The translations under genes were made by a program, and so were the position numbers. Below, in pieces: positions 32,149 through 40,816 of a stretch of DNA of 52,469 bases. Source of the DNA: an uncultured Pseudomonadota bacterium (GTDB taxonomy: Bacteria > Myxococcota_A > UBA796 > SXON01); contig CAIUMM010000035.1 in the NCBI GenBank assembly GCA_903900265.1, positions 1 through 52,469 of the forward strand, written 5' to 3'. The notes under the pieces are model-generated. The model was not told the DNA's origin and did no database searches. It saw only the letters and a list, made by a program, of their open reading frames with translations. Positions within the stretch are counted from its first letter, which is position 1. Each line of letters begins with the position of its first letter.

Positions 32149-32208
32149 AGGGGTCAGGTTGTTACCATTACACTTTCCGGAAAGTGTAATGGTAACAACC
32201 TGACCCCT
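32149..32208. repeat. 60-bp perfect palindrome, copy 2
   Basis: Arms of 30 bp meet at 32178/32179. The outer end is AGGGGTCAGGTTGTTACC and its complement. It differs from the copy at 24007-24066 only by a G-C pair in place of T-A at arm position 4. It begins 12 bp after the stop at 32137 and ends 20 bp before the ATG at 32229. It could therefore act as a transcription barrier between these two plus-strand genes. The flanks on the two copies are otherwise unrelated. Confidence 0.9.
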
Positions 32209-32228
32209 CCCCCCGGTTATGCTCTCGT

Positions 32229-32756
32229 ATGCCCTCTCGACGTCAGGTCCTCGCGCTCCTTGCCGCCCTGCCCGCGGTCCTCGGACTCCCCGAAGAGGCG
32301 CGCGCCGCCGAGCCGGATGTCACCGCAGGTCCCGACTGGGACGCCACCGACATCGCGGTGCTCAAAGGCGTGCTCGCGGCGGTCTACGGCCCCAACAGCG
32401 ACCGCTGCGACGCCGTTGAAGCGCTCACCGCCTCGTTCGCGTGGCTCGACGGGGAGCGAAAAGCGCTGGTCCGCATGCTCCCGTCGCTGTTCGACCAAGC
32501 GTCGCGGGTGCTTGTCCCTACGATCTCCGCGTTTCACGACCTCGATCCGGTGCAGCAGCAAGCCTGCGTCGACGACTGGGCGGCATCGCCGCTCGCGTTC
32601 CGCAGGCAGATCTTCGGCGCGCTACGCCAGCTCCTGCTCGCGCACGCCTACGCCGACCCCGCCACCTGGCCGGACATCGACTACCCCGGCCCTTGGCTCG
32701 GCCGCTACGAGCTCCCCATCCATCCCCTGCGCTTTGGCGACCCGGAGCTTCCATGA
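32229..32756 (+). CDS. Gluconate 2-dehydrogenase subunit 3-like small subunit
   Basis: A 175-residue exported protein. MPSRRQVLALLAALPAVLGL resembles a Tat signal (SRRQVL before the hydrophobic core), with cleavage around ARA-AE at about 26. The mature part is alpha-helical with WDATDIAVLKGVLAAVYG, RMLPSLFDQASRV and FRRQIFGALRQLLLAHAYAD. This order resembles gluconate 2-dehydrogenase subunit 3 and related small partners of GMC dehydrogenases. Its stop overlaps the start of the GMC gene (ATGA), which supports the pairing. A Tat-exported small subunit would carry the folded flavoprotein across the membrane by hitchhiking; this is inference. Confidence 0.65.
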   Translation: MPSRRQVLALLAALPAVLGLPEEARAAEPDVTAGPDWDATDIAVLKGVLAAVYGPNSDRCDAVEALTASFAWLDGERKALVRMLPSLFDQASRVLVPTISAFHDLDPVQQQACVDDWAASPLAFRRQIFGALRQLLLAHAYADPATWPDIDYPGPWLGRYELPIHPLRFGDPELP

Positions 32757-34267
32757 TCGTCCCCGGCAGCACCGCGACCGCGCCGCTCCACCTCAAGGCC
32801 CAGGTCGTCATCGTCGGCAGCGGAGCCGGCGGCAGCATCGTCGCCGAGCGACTGGCGCGGGCCGGAAAAGACGTGCTGGTGCTCGAAGCCGGGCCGTTTG
32901 TGCCCGCCGCCAAGATGAACCAGCGCGAGCGCGACATGATGCGCCTGCTCTACTGGGAAGCCGGCATGCGCGCGACCGAAAACGGCTCCATGGGCGTGCT
33001 GCACGGACGCGGTCTCGGCGGCAGCACCGTCGTCAACTACCTTGACTGCTTCCGCACCCCGCCGCGGCTGCTCGAACACTGGGTCCACACCCGCGGGCTC
33101 CCCGAGCTCACGCCCGAAAAGATGGCGCCGCGCTTCGACCACATCTTCGAGGTCCTGCACGTACGAAAGCTCGAAGAGTCCGGCCTCAACCCCAACAACC
33201 GCAAGCTGATGGAGGGGAGCCGGGCGTTGGGCTGGAGCGGCGACACCTTCCATCGCAACGCCAACAACTGCTACGGATCGGGGTTCTGCGACCTCGGATG
33301 CGCTTACAACGCCAAGCAATCCGCGGCGATCACCTTCATCCCGCTGGCGATGGCCGCCGGGGCGCGGGTCTACACCGAGGTGCGCGTCGATCGCGTCACG
33401 CTCGAGGCCGGGCGCGCGGTCGGAGTCGAAGGCTGGGCGTTGGACGCCGAACGTCGTCCGATCCAACCGGTGACGGTGCGCGCGGATCGCGTGGTCGTCG
33501 CGGGCGGCGCCATCGAGACGCCGCACCTGCTGCTGCGATCGGCGGTCCCCGACCCCTCGGGGCAGCTGGGACGCAACCTGCACCTGCACCCGGGCGCGCC
33601 GGTCGTCGGTCATTTTCCCGGCGAGCGCATCGCAAACTATGAAGGGGTAAAGCAGGGTTACTACGTCGGCGAATTCTCCTGGCCGCTGCACGGCCACGAC
33701 GACGACTTCTTGCTCGAAGGCATCGGCGCGCCTCCCGGCATCGCCGCCACGGTGTTCTCCGGTCAGGGAGCCTCCCGCCAAGCCACCTTCAAGCACCTCA
33801 ACGAGTACGCCGTCGTGGGCGTGCTGCTGCGCGACCACGATACGGGGACGGTAACTGCGGGCGAAGGGCGCCCAAAAATCGACTATTCCTTGTCTGAAGC
33901 CGACGCGCTGCGCATGAAGGCCGCGGTGGTCGCCGCGGCGCGCTCCATGCTCGCAGCCGGCGCCCGCGTCGCGCTCACCGCGCACGGAGAAGCCCAGATC
34001 CTGCGATCCGAAGCCGACTTCGACAAGGTGTGGAGCCGATCGCTGACCGCCGGCCAGATGGCGATGTTCAGCTTCCATCAAATGGGCACGGCGCGCATGG
34101 GCGACCGCCGCGACCGCGACGTCGTCAACCCCGAAGGCCAGCTTTGGAGCGTCCCCGGCTTGCACGTCGCCGACGCGTCGCTGTTCCCGGAGGCGTCGGG
34201 CGTGAACCCGCAGGTCACCGTGTACGGGCTCGCAGACGTAGTAGGCGAAGCGATCGCCACGTCGTGA
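32753..34267 (+). CDS. GMC family FAD-dependent oxidoreductase
   Basis: A 504-residue flavoprotein. The FAD-binding dinucleotide fold is VVIVGSGAGGSIVAERLARA at about 18-37, followed by VLVLEAG. The GMC signature 1 region is LHGRGLGGSTVVNYLD at about 83-98. A cysteine-containing segment NCYGSGFCDLGCAYNAKQS follows near 170-188. The C-terminal part has FSFHQMGTARMG (with the catalytic-type His) and VADASLFPEASGVNPQVTVYGLA. It has no signal peptide of its own. The CxxxxCxxxC-type segment resembles that of GMC enzymes paired with a gluconate dehydrogenase subunit 3. The substrate (an alcohol, sugar or sterol) is not predictable. Confidence 0.88.
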   Translation: MIVPGSTATAPLHLKAQVVIVGSGAGGSIVAERLARAGKDVLVLEAGPFVPAAKMNQRERDMMRLLYWEAGMRATENGSMGVLHGRGLGGSTVVNYLDCFRTPPRLLEHWVHTRGLPELTPEKMAPRFDHIFEVLHVRKLEESGLNPNNRKLMEGSRALGWSGDTFHRNANNCYGSGFCDLGCAYNAKQSAAITFIPLAMAAGARVYTEVRVDRVTLEAGRAVGVEGWALDAERRPIQPVTVRADRVVVAGGAIETPHLLLRSAVPDPSGQLGRNLHLHPGAPVVGHFPGERIANYEGVKQGYYVGEFSWPLHGHDDDFLLEGIGAPPGIAATVFSGQGASRQATFKHLNEYAVVGVLLRDHDTGTVTAGEGRPKIDYSLSEADALRMKAAVVAAARSMLAAGARVALTAHGEAQILRSEADFDKVWSRSLTAGQMAMFSFHQMGTARMGDRRDRDVVNPEGQLWSVPGLHVADASLFPEASGVNPQVTVYGLADVVGEAIATS

Positions 34268-34274
34268 GCTGCGT

Positions 34275-35282
34275 TTGATCAAGTACCTCGGCTCCAAACG
34301 CACGCTGCTTCCGGCGATCGTCACCGCGGTGCAGCACGTCGGCGGGGGCCATGTGCTGGACCTGTTCTCGGGGACGGCGCGCGTGGGTCACGCGCTGAAG
34401 GCCGCCGGCCTGCGCGTCACCGCGAACGACCACAACGCCTACGCCTCGACCCTCGCCCGCTGCTACGTCGAGACCGACGCCGACGAGATCGTCGGCGTAG
34501 AGCGCCTGATCGCTGAGCTGAACGCACTGCCCGGACGTGCCGGATACTTCACCGAGACCTTCTGCGAACGAAGCCGGTTTTTCACGCCCCACAACGGCGC
34601 GCGCATCGACGCCATCCGCGAGCGCATCGCGACGCTGGGCCTGCCACCCGCGTGGCACGCCGTCGCGTTGGTCGCGCTGATGGAGGCCGCCGACCGCGTC
34701 GACTCCACCACCGGCGTGCAGATGGCGTACCTGAAACAGTGGGCTCCGCGCGCGCTGCGGGATCTGGAGCTGCGCGTCCCGGCGGTGTTGCCCAAAGCCG
34801 CCGCCGGGAAGGGTCACGCCCTGCAACAGGATGCGGTGGACGCCGCGGCGACCGCCTGCGACGTCCTGTACCTCGATCCGCCCTACAACCAGCACAAGTA
34901 CCTTGGAAACTACCACATTTGGGAGTCGCTGGTGCGTTGGGACAAGCCTGAGGTCTACGGCGTCGCCTGCAAGCGCGTGGACGTCCGCACACGCGGGAGC
35001 GTGTTCAACTCCCGCCCGCGCATCGTGGACGCGCTCCGCACGGTGATCGCCCGCACCCCGGCCCGCGCCATCGTCCTGTCCTTCAGCGACGAAGGCTACG
35101 TCACCCGCGAGCAGATCGTCGAATTGCTCGAAGCTCGCGGCCCGGTCGCGGTGCACACCCACGACTACAAGCGCTACGTCGGCGCCCAGATCGGCATCCA
35201 CAACCCCGCCGGCGAAAAAGTCGGCACCGTGGGCCGACTCCGAAACGAAGAGTACTTGTTTGTCGTAGGGTCTACGCGCTGA
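34275..35282 (+). CDS. Orphan DNA N6-adenine methyltransferase (D12 class-like)
   Basis: A 335-residue protein starting at TTG 34275, which yields the canonical MIKYLGSKR N-terminus. SAM motif I is LDLFSGTARVGHAL at about 29-42. The catalytic motif IV is YLDPPYNQHKY at about 198-208. Between them is a helical target-recognition region. The order and DPPY tetrad fit adenine-specific methylases of the Dam/D12 group. No restriction endonuclease or specificity gene is adjacent: neighbours are a GMC oxidoreductase 7 bp upstream and an adenylate cyclase 69 bp downstream. A regulatory or housekeeping methylase is likely. A similar fold in RNA methylases cannot be excluded. Confidence 0.85.
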   Translation: MIKYLGSKRTLLPAIVTAVQHVGGGHVLDLFSGTARVGHALKAAGLRVTANDHNAYASTLARCYVETDADEIVGVERLIAELNALPGRAGYFTETFCERSRFFTPHNGARIDAIRERIATLGLPPAWHAVALVALMEAADRVDSTTGVQMAYLKQWAPRALRDLELRVPAVLPKAAAGKGHALQQDAVDAAATACDVLYLDPPYNQHKYLGNYHIWESLVRWDKPEVYGVACKRVDVRTRGSVFNSRPRIVDALRTVIARTPARAIVLSFSDEGYVTREQIVELLEARGPVAVHTHDYKRYVGAQIGIHNPAGEKVGTVGRLRNEEYLFVVGSTR

Positions 35283-35351
35283 AGTTGGGGTGCCCACAGG
35301 TTACGCCCCGCCCCGACTGAGACTGGGCGCAATTGCGTCATCGGAGCGCGA

Positions 35352-36674
35352 ATGGCGGCAGCGAAAAACCAGATCTTCAAGTGGCTCGGACGAGCGCTTG
35401 GGGACACAGAGATCGGCCAACCGGAAGAGCCGGGCTTCCATGCCTTTGCCGCTCAGGTCAACCTCAACGCCGGGTACTTTGCGCTGTTCATCGCCTTGGG
35501 CGCGTCGCTGCTGTTCTGGCCCACCGACGCGACGTTCTTTGCAGGACGACCGGAGATGATCACCGCGTTCGCCTGGGTGCGCGCCGGCTTTTCCGGGCTG
35601 GCCACGCTGGGATTGCTGCTCCTGCGCGATCAAGCCCAGCGCAGGGCCAAAGGGAAAACCGGCAATGCCTACCTCGCTACGATCGAGGGGCTGCTCTGCG
35701 TCGTGGCGTCGCTGTGGGGAGGCTACCACCTCGCGTGGTGCGGCGGTTTTGATAACCCTTGGTACTACGTTATTTATGCGCTGGTCTGCGTCCCCTGCTT
35801 GTTCGCATATGACCTGCCTTGGCGGCTGCTCGTCTCCGCGTTGAGCTCGGGAGGCTGGACGGTGGCGTTCCTCGTTGGACGGGGCTTTGAGATCGACCGA
35901 CTTGGCCTCGGCATCCTGAACTTTCAGGCCTTCGTCACGCTGTTCGCGATCGCCTGGGGTCACCGTAACTACGTGCTGCTGCGCACCAACTGGCGCCAAG
36001 GGCAGCAGCTGCAGGTGCAAGCGGTAGCCTTGAAGAACGAACGCGCGCGCGCCGAGCGCCTGCTCGCGAACATCCTGCCCGCCAACATCGCGCTGCGCCT
36101 GAAGGACGACGAGCGCGGGATCGCCGATGGGTTCGAGGAGGTGACGGTGCTGTTCGCGGACATCGTCGGCTTCACCCACATGACGACCGAGATGAATCCC
36201 GGCGCGCTCGTCGCGATCCTCGACCGCATCTTCTCGGGCTTTGACGAGCTGGCCGACCAGCACGGCCTCGAGAAGATCAAGACCATCGGCGATGCCTACA
36301 TGGTCGCCGCCGGACTTCCGACGGCGCGCGAGGACCACGCCATCGCGATGGCCGAGATGGCGCTCGGGATGCAGATCGTCGTCGACACGGTGAGCGCCGA
36401 GCTCGGGCGCACCATCCAGATCCGCATCGGCATGAACTCCGGCCCGGTGGTGGCCGGGGTCATCGGGAAGCGCAAGTTCATCTACGACCTGTGGGGCGAC
36501 ACCGTGAACACGGCCAGCCGCATGGAGTCCTTGGCGCCCGAAGGAAGAATCCAGGTGACCCGCGCCACTTTTGAGCTGCTCTCGCAACAATACGCCCTGC
36601 GTGCAAACCCGCTGATGCAGGTGAAGGGCAAGGGGATGATGGAGTCCTGGCTGCTTGAGGGCCGCCGAGAGTAG
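35352..36674 (+). CDS. Membrane-bound class III adenylate cyclase
   Basis: A 440-residue protein with about five or six membrane helices (residues 40-205), a short coiled segment RQGQQLQVQAVALKNERARAE and the HAMP-less linker LLANILPANIALRLK. The C-terminal cyclase domain runs from about 260. Metal-binding aspartates are in VTVLFADIVGFTHMT and IGDAYMVAAG. The adenine-specifying Lys (KTIGDAYM) and Asp (FIYDLWGDTVN) indicate ATP rather than GTP. The transition-state Asn/Arg are in NTASRMES. All catalytic positions are present, so it should make cAMP in response to an unknown membrane signal. No cAMP receptor gene is in the window. Confidence 0.9.
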   Translation: MAAAKNQIFKWLGRALGDTEIGQPEEPGFHAFAAQVNLNAGYFALFIALGASLLFWPTDATFFAGRPEMITAFAWVRAGFSGLATLGLLLLRDQAQRRAKGKTGNAYLATIEGLLCVVASLWGGYHLAWCGGFDNPWYYVIYALVCVPCLFAYDLPWRLLVSALSSGGWTVAFLVGRGFEIDRLGLGILNFQAFVTLFAIAWGHRNYVLLRTNWRQGQQLQVQAVALKNERARAERLLANILPANIALRLKDDERGIADGFEEVTVLFADIVGFTHMTTEMNPGALVAILDRIFSGFDELADQHGLEKIKTIGDAYMVAAGLPTAREDHAIAMAEMALGMQIVVDTVSAELGRTIQIRIGMNSGPVVAGVIGKRKFIYDLWGDTVNTASRMESLAPEGRIQVTRATFELLSQQYALRANPLMQVKGKGMMESWLLEGRRE

Positions 36675-36759
36675 GGAGCCCGTACGCGCAATCACGCCCG
36701 GCTGGAGCGGTTTCGGATTAGACCACCCCCTTCCTCACCCGCCCCTCGAAGGAGCCCCG

Positions 36760-38319
36760 ATGATTCGCCTCGAAAGCTACGTGTACGGCCGCTGGATCGC
36801 AGGCGCCGCCCGCCCCTCCACCCTCGTCAACCCGGCCACCGAAGCGCCGCTGGCTGAGGCCTCGTCCGAGGGCGTCGATTTTGCCGAGGTGTTGGCGCAC
36901 GGGCGCAACGCTGGAGCCGCGCTGCGCGCACTGAGCTTCGGGGAGCGCGCCGCGCTGCTGAAGTCCATGGCGAAGACCCTGCACACCCACCGCGAAGAGC
37001 TGCTCGACCTCGCGCAGCAGAACGGCGGAAACACCCGGGGCGATGCCAAGTTTGACGTCGACGGCGCCATCGGGACCCTGTCGGCCTACGCCGTCTACGG
37101 CGAAGATCTGGCCAAGCGCACCGGGGACCGCCGCTTCCTGTTGGACGGCGACTTCATCCAGCTCGCCCGCAACCCGCGCTTCGTCGGCCAGCACATCTAC
37201 ACCACCCGCCCCGGCGTGGCGGTGCACATCAACGCCTTCAACTTCCCCGCCTGGGGCACCTTCGAGAAGATCGCCGTCAGCTTCCTCGCCGGCGTTCCGG
37301 TCATCACCAAGCCCGCGACCGCCACCGCGCTCGTCACCTGGCGCTGCGTGCAGCTGCTGATCGAGAGCGGCGCGCTCCCCGCGGGCAGCTTGCAGCTGAT
37401 CTGCGGCAGCACCGGCAACCTGCTGTCCCTGCTGGGGCCGCAGGATCACCTCGCGTTCACCGGCTCCAACGCCACCGGCTCGATGCTGCGCGGCACGCCG
37501 GGCTTCGCCGCCAACGGCGTTCGGGTGACCGTCGAAGCCGACTCGCTCAACGCGGCGGTGTGCGGCCCCGACGTCGAGATCGGCGGCGAGGTCTGGAGCA
37601 CGATGCTCCGCAACGTGGTGCAGGACATGACCCAGAAGACCGGCCAGAAGTGCACCGCCGTTCGCCGGGTGTTCGTTTCGGGCGACCACGCTGAAGCCTT
37701 CGAAGAGGCGCTCACCGACGCGCTCTCCGGCGTCGTCGTCGGCGATCCCACCACCGACGGCGTGACCATGGGACCGGTCTCGACCGCGAGCCAGCTCCGC
37801 GACGCGCGGGCCGGCATCGACGCGCTCGCTGCGGGCAACCGCGTGGCGCTCGGCGGCTCCGCGGCGATCGACGGCAAGAACGCCCCGGCCGGAAAGGGCT
37901 ACTATGTGCGTCCCACCGTGATCGTCGGCGACAACGGCAAAGCCCACGACCTCGAGGTCTTCGGCCCCGTCGTCAGCTTGCTCCCCTACGACGGCTCCGC
38001 CGCGGGCGCGGCGAGCGGCATCGGGCGCGGCCTCGGCAGCCTCGTCTCCAGCTTCTACTCCGATGATCGGGCGTGGATCGGGGACGTCGTGGCCGGAGCG
38101 GCTCCCTGGCTGGGTCGCATGCTGGTCTGCGGCAGCAAGATCGCCGACATGGCGACGCCGCCCGGCATGGTGTTGCCGTCGATGGTGCACGGTGGCCCGG
38201 GCCGCGCGGGCGGCGGCGAAGAGCTGGGCGGCGAGCGCGGCTTGCTGTTCTACATGCAGCGCACCGCCGTCGCCGGCGACCGCGTCGTGTTGAGCAAAGC
38301 CTTCGGGATCGGGGAATAA
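36760..38319 (+). CDS. PaaZ/BoxC-type aldehyde dehydrogenase (3,4-dehydroadipyl-CoA semialdehyde dehydrogenase-like)
   Basis: A 519-residue NAD(P)-dependent aldehyde dehydrogenase. AAG GAG-type ribosome binding site at 36749-36754 supports ATG 36760. Family blocks: YVYGRWIAG start, NAFNFPAWGTFEK, VITKPATATALV, FTGSNATGS, general-base Glu in VTVEADSLNAA (about 257) and nucleophile Cys in TQKTGQKCTAVRR (about 297). The GQKCTA context, rather than the usual GQxC(T/C) of succinate-semialdehyde enzymes, matches the ALDH part of PaaZ and the box-pathway enzymes of phenylacetate or benzoyl-CoA breakdown. No other box or paa genes are nearby. It precedes hisS by 2 bp, forming an operon. Confidence 0.85.
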   Translation: MIRLESYVYGRWIAGAARPSTLVNPATEAPLAEASSEGVDFAEVLAHGRNAGAALRALSFGERAALLKSMAKTLHTHREELLDLAQQNGGNTRGDAKFDVDGAIGTLSAYAVYGEDLAKRTGDRRFLLDGDFIQLARNPRFVGQHIYTTRPGVAVHINAFNFPAWGTFEKIAVSFLAGVPVITKPATATALVTWRCVQLLIESGALPAGSLQLICGSTGNLLSLLGPQDHLAFTGSNATGSMLRGTPGFAANGVRVTVEADSLNAAVCGPDVEIGGEVWSTMLRNVVQDMTQKTGQKCTAVRRVFVSGDHAEAFEEALTDALSGVVVGDPTTDGVTMGPVSTASQLRDARAGIDALAAGNRVALGGSAAIDGKNAPAGKGYYVRPTVIVGDNGKAHDLEVFGPVVSLLPYDGSAAGAASGIGRGLGSLVSSFYSDDRAWIGDVVAGAAPWLGRMLVCGSKIADMATPPGMVLPSMVHGGPGRAGGGEELGGERGLLFYMQRTAVAGDRVVLSKAFGIGE

Positions 38320-38321
38320 AC

Positions 38322-39632
38322 ATGCCGGTTTTTGCCGCCAAAGGCACCCGCGACTTCCTGCCGGCGGCGATGTACGGCCGGCTGCGCGTCATCCAGACCA
38401 TCCGGGACGTCTACGCCACGTTCGGCTTTGAGCCGCTCGAGACGCCCGCGATGGAGCGCGTCGACACGCTGATGGGCAAGTACGGCGACGAAGGCGACCG
38501 GCTGATCTTCAAGATCCTCGAGCGCGGCGAGGGCGGCCGCGAAGGCAAGGCCGATCTCGCGCTCCGCTACGACCTGACCGTGCCGTTGGCGCGGGTGATG
38601 GCGATGAACCAGGGCTTGCCGCTGCCGTTCAAGCGCTACCAGATCGCGCCGGTGTGGCGCGCCGATCGCCCGCAGAAGGGGCGCTTCCGCGAGTTCTACC
38701 AGTGCGACGGGGACATCGTGGGCTCCAAGTCGCTCGTCGCTGACGCCGAGTGCATCGCGATGGCGCACCTCGCGCTCGAAAAGCTCGGCTTTGACGATTT
38801 CGTCGTGCACCTCAACCACCGCGCGCTGCTCTCGGCCATCGTCGCGGCGGCCGGCGTGTCCGACCACGAGAGCGACGTGCTCGTCGCGGTCGACAAGCTC
38901 GACAAGATCGGCCAGGACGGCGTCACCAAGGAGCTGCAGGAGCGCGGCATCCCCGACGCGTCCATCGCCCGTCTGTGGGCCGTCCTCGCCGCGCCCAACA
39001 ACCTCGATCGCGTCGCGGCCGAGCTGGGCGCCGACGCTGCGGGTCCGATCGCTGAGCTGCGCACGCTGTTGGAGCACCTCGCGGATCTGGGCGCGCACCG
39101 CGTGGTGTTCGACGCCACCCTCGCGCGCGGCCTCGGCTACTACACCGGCGCCGTCTACGAAGTGAAGATCACCAACGGCGGCGTCGGCACCGTCGCGGCC
39201 GGCGGGCGCTACGACGGGCTGATCGGCATGTTCTCGGGCAAGCCGGTACCGGCCGTCGGCATCTCGATCGGCATCGAGCGCCTGCTGGTCGTGATGGAAG
39301 AGCGCGGCATGTTGGCCGGCGCGGGAACCCCGGTGCGCGCGCTGGTGACGGTGTTCTCACCCGACACCGTGCACGCGGCGCTGGACCTGACCCGCTCGCT
39401 CCGCGGCGCGGGCATCGCCGTCGAGACCTGGCTGGGCGAAGGCGGCAACCTCGGAAAGCAGTTCAAGTACGCCAACCAGCGCAGCATCCCCTACGCGCTC
39501 GTGCTCGGCCCGGATGAGGTCGCCAACGGCACCGTCGCGGTGAAAAACCTCGTCACCGGCGTACAACAGGTCGTACCCCGCGCCGAGCTGGGCGCGGCGA
39601 TCTCCGAGCCCGGGTTACCCGCACGCGCATGA
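38322..39632 (+). CDS. hisS: Histidyl-tRNA synthetase
   Basis: A 436-residue class II synthetase. Motif 1 region: KGTRDFLPAAMYGRLRVIQ. Motif 2: FREFYQCDGDIVGS. The ADLALRYDLTVPLAR block binds histidine and ATP. The HisA-type signature RGLGYYTGAVYEV has Gly in place of the usual Asp of RGLDYYTG. AAGGRYDGLI and motif 3 (GISIGIERLLVVM) follow, then the anticodon-binding domain (about 335-436). The Asp-to-Gly change is within a motif that contacts histidine but the tyrosines are kept. It starts 2 bp after the aldehyde dehydrogenase and overlaps rocD by 4 bp, an unusual operon setting for an essential synthetase. Confidence 0.95.
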   Translation: MPVFAAKGTRDFLPAAMYGRLRVIQTIRDVYATFGFEPLETPAMERVDTLMGKYGDEGDRLIFKILERGEGGREGKADLALRYDLTVPLARVMAMNQGLPLPFKRYQIAPVWRADRPQKGRFREFYQCDGDIVGSKSLVADAECIAMAHLALEKLGFDDFVVHLNHRALLSAIVAAAGVSDHESDVLVAVDKLDKIGQDGVTKELQERGIPDASIARLWAVLAAPNNLDRVAAELGADAAGPIAELRTLLEHLADLGAHRVVFDATLARGLGYYTGAVYEVKITNGGVGTVAAGGRYDGLIGMFSGKPVPAVGISIGIERLLVVMEERGMLAGAGTPVRALVTVFSPDTVHAALDLTRSLRGAGIAVETWLGEGGNLGKQFKYANQRSIPYALVLGPDEVANGTVAVKNLVTGVQQVVPRAELGAAISEPGLPARA

Positions 39633-40816
39633 ACCCTACCGAGCAGGCCGAACGCCACGGCGCGAACAACTACCACCCGCTGCCCGTCGTGATCACGCGG
39701 GCCGAGCGGGTCTGGGTGTGGGACGACAACGGCAACAAGTACCTCGACATGCTGTCGAGCTACTCGGCCTTGAACCAAGGACATCGCCACCCGCGCATCC
39801 TCGCCGCCGCGCGGGAGCAGCTGGAGCGCGTCACGCTGACCAGCCGCGCGTTCCACAACGACCAGCTGGGTCCTTTCCTCGCGCGCTTGTCCGAGGTCTC
39901 CGGATTCTCCCGCGCGCTCCTGATGAATTCCGGGGCCGAAGCGGTGGAGACCGGCTTGAAGGCCTGCCGCAAGTGGGGCTACACCGTCAAAGGCGTGCCC
40001 GAGGGCAAAGCGCGCATCGTCGTCGCCGAAAACAACTTCCACGGCCGCACGATCAGCATCGTCAGCTACTCGACCGAACCGCAGTACCGCGAAGGGTTCG
40101 GGCCGTTCACCCCCGGCTTCGACATCGTGCCCTTCGGAGACGCCGCGGCGATCGAAGCGGCGATCACCCCCGACACCGTCGCCGTGCACCTCGAGTCGAT
40201 TCAGGGCGAAGCCGGCGTTGTGCTGCCCCCCGACGGCTACCTGCGCGACGTGCGCGCGATCTGCGACCGCCACAACGTGCTGTTGTTCTTGGACGAGATC
40301 CAGACCGGCCTCGGGCGTACCGGCAAAATGTGGGCGTTTGAGCACGAAGGGATCCGCCCCGATTGCCTCACCGTCGCAAAAGCGCTCGGCGGCGGCGTGT
40401 ACCCGGTCAGCGCGTTCTGCGCCGACGACGAGGTGATGAACGTGTTTCAACCCGGCGACCACGGCTCGACCTTCGGCGGAAACCCGATGGCCGCGGCGGT
40501 GGGCAAGGCCGCGCTTGACGTGCTGATCGACGAGGGCCTGCCCGCGCGCGCCGCCGAGCTGGGCAGCTACTTCAAGGCGCGGCTCACCGCGCTGAACAGC
40601 CCGCACGTGCGCGAAGTGCGCGGGCGCGGCTTGCTGATCGGCGTGGAGCTGCACACAAGCAGCGGCGCGGCTCGTCCTTACTGCGAACGGCTCTCGAAGC
40701 TCGGCGTGCTCTGCAAAGACACGCACGGGCAAGTGATCCGCTTTGCTCCTCCCTTGGTCATTGAACGCGACGAGATCGACTTTGCGCTGGAGCAGGTCGC
40801 AAAGGTGCTGACATGA
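39629..40816 (+). CDS. rocD: Ornithine aminotransferase
   Basis: A 395-residue class III PLP aminotransferase converting ornithine and 2-oxoglutarate to glutamate semialdehyde and glutamate. Signatures at the N-terminus are NYHPLPVVI, YLDMLSSYSALNQGHRHP and MNSGAEAVETGLK. The PLP pocket is FLDEIQTGLGRTGKMWA with its Asp, and the Schiff-base Lys is in LTVAKALGGGVYP at about 250. HGSTFGGNPMAAAV completes the set. The NYHPLPVV and SSYSALNQGH blocks distinguish it from acetylornithine aminotransferase. It overlaps hisS upstream and the next gene downstream by 4 bp each. Arginine or ornithine catabolism to proline or glutamate is its usual role. Confidence 0.93.
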   Translation: MNPTEQAERHGANNYHPLPVVITRAERVWVWDDNGNKYLDMLSSYSALNQGHRHPRILAAAREQLERVTLTSRAFHNDQLGPFLARLSEVSGFSRALLMNSGAEAVETGLKACRKWGYTVKGVPEGKARIVVAENNFHGRTISIVSYSTEPQYREGFGPFTPGFDIVPFGDAAAIEAAITPDTVAVHLESIQGEAGVVLPPDGYLRDVRAICDRHNVLLFLDEIQTGLGRTGKMWAFEHEGIRPDCLTVAKALGGGVYPVSAFCADDEVMNVFQPGDHGSTFGGNPMAAAVGKAALDVLIDEGLPARAAELGSYFKARLTALNSPHVREVRGRGLLIGVELHTSSGAARPYCERLSKLGVLCKDTHGQVIRFAPPLVIERDEIDFALEQVAKVLT

